This document shows, piece by piece, positions 35,955 through 47,400 of a stretch of 64,000 nucleotides of DNA. The DNA is from Cycas panzhihuaensis (Eukaryota > Cycadophyta), in contig CM041465.1 of the NCBI GenBank assembly GCA_023213395.1, forward strand, positions 213,721,741-213,785,740. Reading direction: 5' to 3'. The notes beneath the pieces are model-generated. The model saw only the letters and a list, made by a program, of their open reading frames with translations, made no database searches and was not told where the DNA came from. Position 1 is the stretch's first letter; each line of letters begins with the position of its first letter. The position numbers and the translations under genes are program-made.

Positions 35955-37567
35955 GAAGAAGTGCCTCTACGAGTGGCTCGTCGACGTAGGTGCCTATGTG
36001 AAACCGCTCGGGGAGGTCGAGAAGGTAAAATAAATGGCTGGTTTAGGACTAGTGGCTCAGGAGCTAATGTAGAATGAGGAAGAGCGGGAATATCTGATCG
36101 AGATATTCCCCTAAGTACTCGTGAAATCAGGGTGACATGTCAAGGAGAGGGCCCATAACCCTCGCTATCCGAATCAGAATCACTCGTGATGACTAAGTAA
36201 CCATAACCAGCTACGCCAATAGGGGCAAACCTAACTAGGTTTGGCTCATGACATGGCATAGGGTTCGACTGATGAAGGTCAGTCTCCTGAAACAAAGGTC
36301 CCATGGAAGGGGTAGCCTCCTCAGGATTGCTATCTTCATCATCGAAGACAGCCTGGCAGGCTAGATGGGAGGTGTGAGATGGCATAGGCTCACGAGCGAC
36401 AACTTTAACTCATCTTTCATGGACAAATTTAAGTTGGCCCCATTGCATAGAACAGATTGCTCCCATTTGGTCGAGCCATGGTCGGCCCAACAAGAGGTTG
36501 TACTCTACATCGACATCGAGTATAGCAACTTCAACAGAAATAGCTTTCCCTCCTAAGATGAGGGAAAGGGAGACTGTCCCTAAAGGGTACTTCTCACCCA
36601 TCATACCCTTGGCATTTCTAAGGGATAGACTCAAGAGCTACTATGCCTAGCTCCTTGAGCATACGCGTAGGTATAGCATTAACTGAGGAGCCATTATCTA
36701 CAATGGTCCTCTTTATGATACAATCAGGAGTGTTAATGGTAATGACAAACGGGTAAAGCAAAAGCTCCTCCTGCTTGCTAGGAGATGGGAGATCTCTGTG
36801 ATCAAATGAGATGACAGGAGGTCCATGGGAGATAGCACCTATCACATGGATGGAAGCATCTTGTTGGCCAAGAGCTTTAAGAAGAAGAGCACGTTGCTCA
36901 GGGCAGCTTCTCAAGACATCCATCAAGGACATCTCTGAAGCGATAGTGTAGAGCTCGTCAACGACAGAGAAGGGCTTACCCTTCGTAGTAGGTTGGGTAA
37001 GTGCCCTTCGAAAATCATAATGGCTAGGGCATACAGGAATAGTCTTGGGAAGTGCATGGGGTTCTGGAAGAGGATCAAGGTGAGATGTGGATGAAGAGGC
37101 ACCGATTGCCTCTTTAGCAGCTTGGGACCAGGTTAAGGCATATAACATAGTGGTCTCAAGCAATTGGACAACCTTATTTCCCTTGTAGCAGGACCGTGAA
37201 GGCGAAGGAGCATGGCAGTCAGAGGAGCGCGAAGAGGAAGATGGTCTTCGCACATCCTTCCCTCTACCATGTGAAGGACGAGAATCAGAGGATCTATCCC
37301 AATTCTGATTGTTCCTTTGTTGAACATCATGACCACATTCCCCATGTTTGGGAAACGGGTCTCTATGAATGGGTTGATTGAGGTTAAGCCTCGATGCCCG
37401 CCTAGGGGACAAATCGTACAATGAGGCATCGCGTGGGTGTTGCACCCAACAATGTGAATCATCGTGGAAGCACTCCCCGTGGATGGAACACCACCTCTTC
37501 TCAAGGAGAGGATCGATCCTCCTTGCTTGAGAAGGTTGGATGTTACCCCCTTTGGGGGGTACCGCAT
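35955..37567 (-). pseudogene. Nucleocapsid end and protease of B (broken)
   Basis: On the - strand: 37567-37445 has a Cys/His-rich block (CSIHGECFHDDSHCW, the family's knuckle), then a Ser/Arg/His-rich tail. Protease-upstream text KPFSVVDELYTIASEMSLMDVLRSCPEQ (split here as KPFSVVDELYTI and MSLMDVLRSCPEQ) lies near 36990-36890. The aspartic protease motif IVDNGSSVNAIPTRML is at 36710-36650, and DVEYNLLLGRPWLDQMG at about 36525-36470. A spacer with SDSDSDSE (about 36180) follows. The last 185 bases (35955-36139) are a basic low-complexity stretch next to G. Reverse transcriptase never follows, so B lost it or never had it. Confidence 0.8.
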
Positions 37568-39374
37568 GAGAAGCTTACTAAATTAGTTTATGGGAGGTCA
37601 GTGATGAAGGGGGCTGGAGTTTAAGCTCCTTCATCGTACGCTTGAATGAGCGAATAGCAGAGGTAAGAAGGTCTAAGGTCCTCTCAGTCAGATGAGAGGT
37701 AGACCTGGCAGGTTGCGAAGGTTTGATTTCCTTCATTGGGGGAGATGCCTCATGATGTTGTGAGGGCTTAGGAGGTTTCTTGAGTCCAGCTTGGATCTCA
37801 ATGGCCTCTAACACCAAGCACCTCATAATCGCAGAGTCACATGTGGTTGCCCCCATCTTAAGGACTTCCATATGCACTTCGAGGCGAAGTGCATTGACGA
37901 AGAGATCTCGCTTCAACTCTTCAGGTAACGTGGCCTTGGTAGAGTGAAGGAGATCATGAAAGCATCGTATAAAGTCACGATTCATTTCATCATGACCTTG
38001 TTTAAGTGACAGGAGCACTTTCATCTCGCTCTCGAATGGATGGGCTATGTCAAAGTAATTGACGAACTCATCCACTAATTACTAGAATGAAGAAATAGAA
38101 TGGGCAAGGAGACGGTAAAACCACTTGAGGGCGTCGCTCTATAAGGATCACGGAAATAGCTTCATCAGAATGTGGTCGTAAGCCTAATAATCTATACACA
38201 CCATAGAGAAACTACGTATGTGCTCAGTTGGGTCTTGTGACAAAGTTCCGTCGAATTTGGGAACTTCAGGAGGGTGAGGCGATAGGTTAGTCCTTAGTGC
38301 CTCAACGGATAATGGCATTGACCTGTAGTCCATGAAAGGACGTGTCCTTACATGGGCCAACAGATCAATGACTGGTAAAGGAATAAGAATGGATGGGGGT
38401 GGTAAACCCATCCCTCCTTGGGAAAACACATCTTGTTGGAAAGGGGGTTGCAGATAAACGCCTTGGAAGGGAGGTATGTTCCCTTGCAAAGATGCAGTAA
38501 CAGGAGTTGCACTAGATGGTAGAAATAAAGGGTGAGGGACCGGGTTTTGCCTATATGGGCCACCCGTAGGGCGAACAACTCTATATGGGTGCAATGGGTC
38601 CACCCCATAAGCAAGAAGATGGTTTCCCCTACCCTACCCCCAAGGTTGAGACATGTAACCTAGGGGCACATAAAGAGAAGGACCACCAGATAGGTTTTGA
38701 GCATATGTAGGAGTGGATCCTATATAGTTGATGGCAGTAGCATTAGTAGGGCCTCGAGGCCTACTAGGAAACGCATGCGCCACGTTTGAAGGTGGCATAT
38801 TCATTTAACTTAGAAACGGCATGCTAACCCCAAGTTGGGGAAAGGACATGCTACGAACGAGTCCTAAAGAAGTAGGACCGTGGCTAGGGACAAATGGTGC
38901 AACACTTGCCTTAGGAGCCGGTGTAGACACAACATAGGACGAGTATGCATGGGCGGAAGTATCATTTATTGTAGGAGGCATAGGTATGGATGAAGAAGAT
39001 GCTACATTGCACAACATTTCTTTAAACCACCTAGGATGCGGTTGCCGACAAGTTGCTCAAAAGTACTCATTGAGCACTTCGACTACGTCGGCGAAAGGGG
39101 TATCCTCGTAGCCATATGAGGTCGACGGGATCTCGAAAGCCAGGGATCCTTTAAGGTGCTCCTCGTAAGGCTCACCAGTAGGATGGTGAGTCTCGTAAGG
39201 AGACGAACCTTCTATTGCATGCACAGAAGGATGAAACTCAGAAGAGTAAAACGAGTCACCCGAGTAGTAGATGGAATCATCACCCTCGTGGGTGGATCTA
39301 GGAACGGACGCAGGAAACTCTTGAGTTCCTGAGACCGTGGTATGATAAGCTCAATTACACTGGTAACCTTCCAT
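37568..39374 (-). pseudogene. gag of B (broken)
   Basis: The start at 39374 (MEGYQCN) matches gag starts of E (62653), Y (51039) and X (57321). A Ser/Pro/Tyr-rich N-terminal half (39017-38184) holds HPYRVVRPTGGPY and FMDYRSMPLSVEALRTNL, then PEVPKFDGTLSQDPTEHIRSF. After a broken stretch (38180-38076) comes the retrotransposon gag domain: MDEFVNYFDIAHPFESEMK, LKQGHDEMNRDFIRCFHDLL and RDLFVNALRLEVHMEVLKMG. The C-terminal part is Pro/Lys-rich. Most breaks are single stops. Confidence 0.85.
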
Positions 39375-39615
39375 TGTTAAATCAGGGTTCGATGACAGAA
39401 GGGAACAAGGCAATTGGTCTTCTAACAATAGTGGCAGACCTCACAAGCAAAGTGAGAAACATCACATGCAATGCATTTATGAGCGTTGTTGGAAGAAAAT
39501 GAAAAGAGGGAAATGAAGCAAGCACGTTGGGGGCTACCCAACTGAAATATAGAATAAGAGACTACCTAGAGGTAAGAACACCAATGAAAAGGGGAAGTGA
39601 AACTAGTTCCCTTAC

Positions 39616-39640
39616 TGGCAGTTCCCTAGTATGGTCGCCA
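39616..39640 (-). promoter_or_regulatory. Primer binding site of B
   Basis: Read on the - strand, tggcgaccatactaggga starts one base after the 5' LTR. The same position has tggtgaccatcttggga in E (62391), and related sequence in Y (51281-51298) and X (57558-57575). I cannot say which tRNA it pairs with. Confidence 0.6.
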
Positions 39641-39641
39641 G

Positions 39642-42152
39642 TGAAATACTTGCTACAAGGTGGTGTCCCTACGTCTAACAAAAAGGGTATAAAAATGTGT
39701 AATACTAATTAAACTAGGTAACAAGGACTTCACCTCACAGGGAGTCCATGCGCCGGAGCATGGATTCGGAACTGCAAGGTGCCTGGTTGCTTCCAGGTAG
39801 CCGTGCAAAGTAAGGCCTTCCTACCCCTCGGATGGTTGGGAAGAGGAGAAAGCGCCTGGCGCGTTGCGTCTTCTCAAGGTAATGAGAAGGCAATGAAACA
39901 GAAAGGCAAGCAAACTAACGTATAGGCAAAAGCAAAAATGGGGTACAACAAGGGTAACTCAAATACAATGTAAACAATCTAACTATGTTATGCTATGCTA
40001 GCTAATATAAGAAACAATGTAAAAACAAGTATACCTTCCTTTTCCCCTTTTTAATCTTTTACATATTCCTAACTATACAAGTAGATGTATAAAGGATGCT
40101 AATGTAAAAGGGATATGCAGGGAACAAGAAGAATACCTGGATCCGGTGCCCAAGTGGAGTGCTACTCATCCCTTTGAGTCCTGTTCCTTCCTACTCTGTT
40201 CATTGTACATGCGATGCCGGTCGGCGATAATTGCCGTAAGTAACGAAAGAGGGGCTAACTTACCTCCCTTTAAACATGCAAAAGCAAAAAACAGAAAAGA
40301 AGCGAAAGCGTGAAATAATAAGGGATGCACTACACGTAGAACCAACCTGCAATGGGTTCGTTCCATGTACTGCTCTACTAACGTGAGATCCTGCAAACAA
40401 GTTAGGAGAATACCTTCCTCTCGGAAGAGGGGCCACAAAATATACCAAAGATATGTACTAAAATCAAATGGAACTTAAATCTACACTAAGCATCAATATG
40501 TAGCAAAGTAAAATGGCGACATGCAATAAAGACTCCCACCACCATACACCATAAATACACCCAAAAAGGAAAAGAGTATAGCCTCAAGATGACTAACTCA
40601 CCCATGAAGGACCTCCATGGACTCAGAAAGGAGAAACAGGCTGACAATAAGGCCATAAAGCAACAAATAATAACAAAGGAGGGAGCAACAGAAAGGTTTG
40701 CGGCTTAGGTAGGGCCCAATACTGATAGATGGGGTTTCTAGAACCGGCATGGCAATAGGTTGTCAGCGCTAGTTTGCACACTGTAACTAGATTCCCTAAA
40801 CTCCCTTAACCCATTTCCTAAGAAAGCACTAATGACAAAGGGGAAGAGGATAAGGGATGGAACCCTTAGGGAGAAGGGCAGCAAAAGGGGACGAAACCCT
40901 GCCTACCTCCCTCAAATCCTCTTTATGTTGCCCCTTTACAACGGCCAACCAAGAAAGGGTTGAGAGGGATGGTTTAAAGAAAATAGTGAGGCTTCAAAAG
41001 AAAATGGGAATAGCACCAATTTAGTACAACAACATAAAAACTAGACAAACTAGAATTTCATTCATCAGCACACAAAAGAAATAAGAACAAAACAAATTGC
41101 AAATGGGAATAAAGAATACCTTGTTGGAGGAGAATCAAACATGAGCCATGAATGACTAGTGTATGAGGGCTGATAATAGCAGGTTTTTGCAAGAGTGAAG
41201 TGTAAAATATCCCTGCAAACTAAGAGCCTTGGTAGTTGGCCCTTTGGAGGAGCTTTTTAGTAGAAGTTTCCTTTGAAACCTTGATCACTTGTAAAGAGGT
41301 ATGAGACTCGCTGTTGAGAGCTATAGGGGGCAACAATGGTCCCTGTAAATCTAGCTTGTAGTAGTCCTTCTCTTCTGTGATAGGTTCTTGTGCATGTAGA
41401 TTATGTCTTTTTATGTGAATTTTTAGTAGAAAAGTCAGAAAAATGGCAAAAAGATCCCCAAATAAGGAGGGAAAATCCCTTTATCCCCTTGTTCACTGCA
41501 GGTGAACGTTGGGGATGTTAGAGTGACGCGAATCGATCAACACCATGTGGTAGTTCTACAAAAAAATGGAAACTGTCATGTGGTTCTCTTTTTTTAAATT
41601 TTAAACAGATCAAGAAGCTTCACAAGATCATAACAAAGACCAGTACCACTAAGTTCACAGCAGATTCATCGAAACAAAAAGAGAAAAAAGTAGAAACATA
41701 AGGTTTTGAAGTAAAAATTAAGATTAAAAATAAGTCGGAGTACTGGGGAATGCCCAGGTAATGGGCAAGTAGTCAAAATAATGAAATGAGTCCCAACTAA
41801 GGATTAAATCAGGCTTAGGAGGGACTACAACGCGAGCAACATATTGTAACGGGAGCAAACAAAACTGATTGAAACATCCTGGGAGACCATGGAGACAAAG
41901 TGGGTGGCTGTGTGCCATATAGGGTGTAGCATTCACTGAGAAATGCCCTCGTTGTGAGTCGTCATAGGCTGATGGTGTGCCGTAAGCACATGCAATATGA
42001 TCAGGCAGAGAAGCAATGCATGCAGGCAAGCATATGTCAAGCAATCCATGCTAAATAATCTTAATCAAGCATGGGCAAGAAAAGGTGAGAAGATATACCT
42101 GAACATACCTACACTGATGAGTCTCGAGTCCATTCCCAGTAGCTGGGAAATA
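39642..42152 (-). repeat. 5' LTR of B
   Basis: 2511 bases from tgaaatacttgc to gggaaata, similar throughout to 24231-26769. The palindromic array at 41605-41670 is scrambled relative to the 3' copy. Confidence 0.9.
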
Positions 42153-42614
42153 GGGGCTTTGGGAGATGATTTGACAGGCCTGGGAGGGGCTGGCCCTCCT
42201 ATCTAGGTGGCTGAGATAGTCCAGAAAGCACTAGACAGAAGCAAGCAAAGCATTAATGAGCAAAGAATCCCAGAACGAGGTGTTAAAAGCTCAAGGTCAA
42301 GGCATGAATGAATCATACAGACCAAAAGGGATTGAGGCAGTGTGGAGATAATGTGGAAGGTCATATAATGCCATGGGGATACCTACCTTGTGGAAAGGTA
42401 GGTCCTACTGGGTCGTCATAGACTCACAATACAACAAGTAGCATGAACATGCAATAAAATGCAAAGTAATCATACAAAAGGAAGCAAGCAGTCATGGAGA
42501 GAGGCAATGCTTCTGTCAACCTTTCCCGTGGAATAATGTAAGTGAAAAGGGAGAAGCATACCTGAGCTTACCTTAGTCGATCTATTTGTATCCATTCTTG
42601 GTAGCCGGGAAACA

Positions 42615-43029
42615 CTGCCCCCTTGGTAGTAGAGCCTCACCGCTCAGAAGCATGGTGCGATGGCAAATGTTGGAAACACAACTATCAGTAGAACATGTGT
42701 ATGTATATATATAAATCAAGATTATAACAGGAGTTAAGGGTGCCAGTGAGTGTCATGGAAGAATGCATGGATATGAGGACAGAGGTAGAGACAACATAGG
42801 GGCTACCTATGTGCCACCCGGGAATCGACCGGAAGCTAGAGGGATGAGGGGGTTGCCCCCATCATAAAAAGATGCAAAGAGAAGTGCATGATAAAGTAAG
42901 GTAAAAGAGACAAGTGAGCAAACTTGGTAGTCACCATAGATTAACCTCATTAGCGGCTAGCTTTCGGAGGTGTGAATGGATCACAAGGTGATATGTATGA
43001 CGGCCTGAGGCTTGGGTGACAGTACAACT
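42615..43029 (-). other. Purine tract and 3' untranslated region of Y
   Basis: The complement of ctgcccccttgg (42615-42626) is the purine tract. The conserved hairpin has arms 42794-42800 and 42806-42812. No gene is seen. Confidence 0.72.
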
Positions 43030-43479
43030 GAACAAGTCTCAGGGATGATCAGCAAGGAGAGGGAGGCAGCGCTCAAGGATGAGGCGAATGAGACTATCTA
43101 CCTTAACATTAAGGGCTTGAGGAATGTGCTAAATGTCTATAGACTGGAAACAAGCCAAGAGAGATCTGGCGGTCAAAGCAAGGGCTCTCAAGTGAGGGCA
43201 TCGCACCTGGTAAACCTGAGTGAGATGGGACACCACTACCTGGGAGTCACAAAGAAGGATAATCGATCCGTGATGGAAACAGAGCACATCGGTAAGAGCC
43301 TCAATAATGGCCATGTACTCAGCTTTGTTATTGGTAGCCTCAGGGAGGAAGATTCTGGAATGCAGGAAGTCATGTCCGAAAGAGCTGCGAAGAATCCAAG
43401 TAGCAACAGAAGGTCCATGATTACTGCAGCTTCCACCATCAGTAAAGATGTAGAGAGACATGGGTGTTCTCGGTAGCAA
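43030..43479 (-). pseudogene. Archaeal-type RNase H of Y (broken)
   Basis: MSLYIFTDGGSCSNHGPS opens the domain at about 43461. LPEATNNKAEYMAII carries the glutamate and LLCDSQVVVSHL the third acidic residue, intact here. The frame meets a TAG where B has tryptophan (IDI, stop, HIP), and the final aspartate segment follows in frame (VDSL). Y has histidine and serine changes in the glycine-rich opening (CSNHGP, against RGNPGP in B). Confidence 0.83.
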
Positions 43480-43986
43480 AAATATGCAGTAATATAGGAG
43501 TCAGAGAAAAAAGAGACTCATAAGGCAAGCAATGAATGCCCATGAAGGATAGGAGGACCTGGCAGTGAGGCTACGAAAGGATAAGAGTAGGCTTCCTGAC
43601 CATAGGCTAAGAGTGGGCAGAAAAAGGGCATCTCGGGGTACCAAAGGTTGCCTTAGAAGGTAAAGAATGACCCTGAGCGGGGGGAGCATTCCCTTTGGGG
43701 GCCCCGAGAGCAGGAACGGGCTGCAAAAATGGGTCCAGGATGACGAAACGAGCCAAATGAGTATAAACTTGGGCATACATGGGAGTAACACGTAAAATGA
43801 GACAGAAGGGCCTTGCAAAAAAAATGCATTGGAAGGGTGCCATAAATGCATCTGCAAGAAAGAGCAAACTGGAGGCTATAGAAGTACAATGGGAGACAGG
43901 GCTAGAAGGCAAAGGTGATCAGGGGTAGGAGATAATCCAAAGGGTTATCACGAGGTCAAAAATAGAGACGGTACCCGTTAGGGTTC

Positions 43987-44000
43987 CCACCTATATAAGA
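43987..44000 (+). promoter_or_regulatory. TATA box of the opposite-strand PMD-like gene (Y)
   Basis: The sequence cacctatataagaa is conserved with X and B. The gattcattttca block follows at about 44010. Confidence 0.6.
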
Positions 44001-44019
44001 AAATTTGACAGAAAATGGA

Positions 44020-46378
44020 TTCATTTTCACGGGCTCTCGAGAGAATCTAGAGCCATTTCCCTATGTAGTGGAGTGCTACCCAACTTCAAAGGTTCACAAA
44101 GGGAGATCTGACCATTAGATTGGAGCGAGAGGGCAGCCATCGAGATCGCAGAGATGAGATGACGAGTGCGAGGCTAGATCCGGTGAGTGGATCATGGAAA
44201 ATACACCCCATCTTGTGATTTAAAATCTGTTGTTTTCTATCAATTTTTATATAGGTTTTTGGCCCTATAAGGATGAGAAGTGGCTTCTTGGAGTCTGAAT
44301 TAGACCCAGAAAGAGGAAGGACCAGGGCATTAGGTAGCCCTGGTCCTGGTGGGCCCCGCCGGGCCCACTTAAATAAATTTTTTTGAGTTTTTGGCAGGGA
44401 AAACCCCCCTTTTTTGGGGGGTGCCATTCACACTATGATAAAGATCACGGTGCTACGATCTTTGCTGTGGGGCCCTGATTACCGTGGGACCTAGGCTAAA
44501 CTTTGCAGTACCGTGAAGTTTAGCGCAGTGCAAAGGCAGAATTGCAAAAAAAAGGAGATGGGGGCCCGATGGGGCCCAAATGTTGATTAGGTGGAGCTGA
44601 TGGGTAGTCAAAGGGATAGAGAGTTGAGTGTAGGCTAAGATTTGATCGAATTTATGATGTTTACAGGTTGTGATCATGGTGGAGAACCGCGAGAACATAG
44701 GGATGGCCATGTTGAGCTTTATAGAGATGATGACCAGGGAGGACAAGGGAGTCCTGCAGAGATGCAAGTTATTGAAGGTAGTGAGGACACCTCAGTACAT
44801 GTCAGGCTAGAGGTTGTTGATAGATATAGTATCGCACTGGGACAGGAGGAGACACATCTTCCACCTACCTCAGGTAGGAGACATAACAATGACACTAGGA
44901 GACATTAGGAGGATACTGGGGGTACTGGCAACTGGGAGGCTGGTGGCACTAGGAGAGCTGCCAAGTAATGAGGTAGCACATAGAGAGTCAGTGACATTCT
45001 TTACAGGCTCAGATAGATGGGAGAGATGAGGGGTTCCTCTCCAGGCTATGGTCATGTCAGGGATTCCTCGTGTGAGGAAATTGATCACTTTATGCATTAT
45101 GTTTGGGGTTTCCTGAAAATAGAACTATAAGGACATCCCAGGAGGATGGATGGATGCAGTGCATTGATGCAAGGTAGGTGAGAGGATGGACTGGGCCACC
45201 CTGATAGCGACGAACCTCGTCGCATAACTAGATGCCATCAGGGTAGCAGGATGGGGAGGATTATCATATAACACACTATTATAGTGTTGGTTCTTCAATC
45301 ATTTTGGATCAGTAGCATCAGTAGGGGGACCACACCCTATCACAGAGTGGGCCCCGATGGTACATAGGTGGTAGACGAGACTCAGAGGGACAAAGGACTA
45401 GGCTCATGTCTGATGCTCAATGGAGGCCACATCACTAGACCTCCTCATCCTGGCAGATTATACAACAGATCCATACAGAGTGGTGAATTGGGGTAGTGAT
45501 GATAAGGTAGGAGGAGCAGGGTTACCCCCAAGAGATGATGATGGCGGAGATGGAGGTGATGGGGCCATCCCATCATGACTTGTAGGAGAGGTCGGTCCAT
45601 CAGGGACAGCAGGTGGAAGAGCAGGGCCATTTAGGACTACCGGCAGAGAGGCAGGTCCATCAGGGGTTGTAGAGGCAAGAGGCCCAATGACTCGAGCCTG
45701 GAGGCTATAGATTGTGAGGAGATCCGGAGAGGCAATAACAGAGCCAATCGCAGAGAGGAGAGAGGCCATGGTGGAGGAGGTATTAGAGGAGGAGGTACCG
45801 ACAGCTGGCAGAGTGCCAGAGGGGGAGGTAGTCGCTTGAGTTGAGGAGCTGGCTGCCACACCAGGTGAGACATAGCCATTTCCTGCTGTCGTTTGATTGC
45901 CAGATAGATATGTTGACTTGGTTTTGATTTGATGTCCATGGACATGTACTGATACATGATATGTTAGATTGCAGGGATGGTAGATATGTAGAGGTTGGTA
46001 GAGGCAGTAGTCCGAGAGGTATTCCCTCAGGCCTATGCAAAGGGACAGCCTCCCATCTAGGCAGGAGATGAGCCCAGAGTGGCAGACGGTCACATGGTAG
46101 TATTCACCCCATTAATACGGGCGAGAGATATATGGGCGGCAGAGTCTCAGGAGCACGAGGCACATACGAGGCAATAGCAGGTTGAGGACATGGCGTCGAG
46201 GTCAGCACGGAGTAGGACACAAACTCACACAGTAGTGACGACCCTAAGGAGGCCATGGGATGAGGGAAGTGAGGCAGGGAGCTCGCAGAGACTCAGGAGG
46301 AGTCTCGAAGGGTTGTGGTCCCTAGGAGAGGGATCACATCGACCAGGAGTTGATACCCCAGGAGCAGGGCAGAAGTAG
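44020..46378 (+). pseudogene. Opposite-strand PMD-like gene, copy in Y (broken)
   Basis: 5' exon from about 44020, donor ccg/gtgagt (intron 44183-44666), acceptor tttacag/gttg, PMD-like exon 44667-45864, phase-1 intron 45865-45974 (ccag/gtgaga ... attgcag), last exon 45975-46378. It reads LLIDIVSHWDRRRHIFHLP, VGDITMTLGDIRRILGV, ERMDWATLIATNLVA and TEWAPMVHRW. An acidic patch follows (DDDGGDGGDG), then after the intron RLVEAVVREVFPQAY. The frame closes RRSLEGLWSLGEGSHRPGVD up to TAG at 46376-46378, which is probably the genuine C-terminus. Most stops sit at tryptophan codons (TGG to TGA or TAG). Confidence 0.66.
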
Positions 46379-46985
46379 GATAGAGTATATGCACTGTATT
46401 TATTTTTGATGAGGGAAGCCTGAGACCTGGGGTCACCATATATAGAGTCATATGATTGAACCCCCCCTGCAAGGACACTGACTTCTCATAGAGGATGTAC
46501 CATACCATATGTATAATATGACACATGATTTTTTGATGTATATATAGAGATGGGGTGATTGATACCCCATTTTAATATGTGATAATGTGCATCATGATGT
46601 GTGATGGATGCTATGCATATTTGTTTACATGTTTATATTATTTGTTTGGGATGCATGTATTTCCTTTCATGCAGGGCCATATACCTAATAGGAGCACATA
46701 CGACCACTACAAGCAGAGGTGATAGACATATGTGGGGTTAGAAATAAGGTGACACACATGTCCACATGGGAGCATAATGGGATATGCAAAGGAAATACCG
46801 CGTGAGAGGGGGAGTAATGATACTCCAGAGCGTCATCCTAACTGGGGGATGTCCAAATAGGAGGACAAGGTCCCAAAGAAAATGGGAACAAGGGTTCTGT
46901 GGGAGGAACTAGAAGGAGACAAAGAGGCCATCCTAAGTCATCATTCTACCCGTGGCTGAGAGGAATGGGAACGAACTGAAGATGG
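46379..46985. other. Convergent spacer of Y
   Basis: AT-rich 3' flank of the PMD-like gene, then sequence parallel to 18181-18925 in X. No gene is seen. Confidence 0.5.
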
Positions 46986-47400
46986 TAGTTTAGGTTCATT
47001 TTAGAGCGTGGGTGAGGTGATAACGAGGTCACGAGTAAAACCTTTTAAGGAATTTCTTATTAACGGCTTTCTCAAATTTAAGACCCTCCAAGGTGGTGAT
47101 CCTATAAGCTCCATTATTGAGGCTATCAATAATGACAAAGGGACCAACCCATCTGGGCTTGAACTTGGCCAAGCAGTTATGAAGATACTCTAATTTGAGG
47201 ATGTAGTCCCCAGTAAATAAAGGACAAGAACAAAGAAGTTTATCATAGGTCCTTTGTGAGTGGGCTTTGGATGATAGGTTAGCCTAGTAGGTGGCTAAAT
47301 GTCTCTCATCCAAAGCTTCGAGGTCAAGGAGACGAGCCTGGTAGATTGACTCCTCATCGATGAGACCCTGAAGAGAAACTCATAGAGAGGGAATCTCCAC
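46986..47400 (-). pseudogene. Integrase tail of Y, joined directly to protease linker
   Basis: On the - strand the text matches the last 140 codons of pol in X (19290-18926). At about 47400 (gagggaatctccac) it joins the linker block that in X lies at about 21870. About 2.6 kb, all of reverse transcriptase, RNase H and the integrase core, is therefore missing. Confidence 0.8.
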
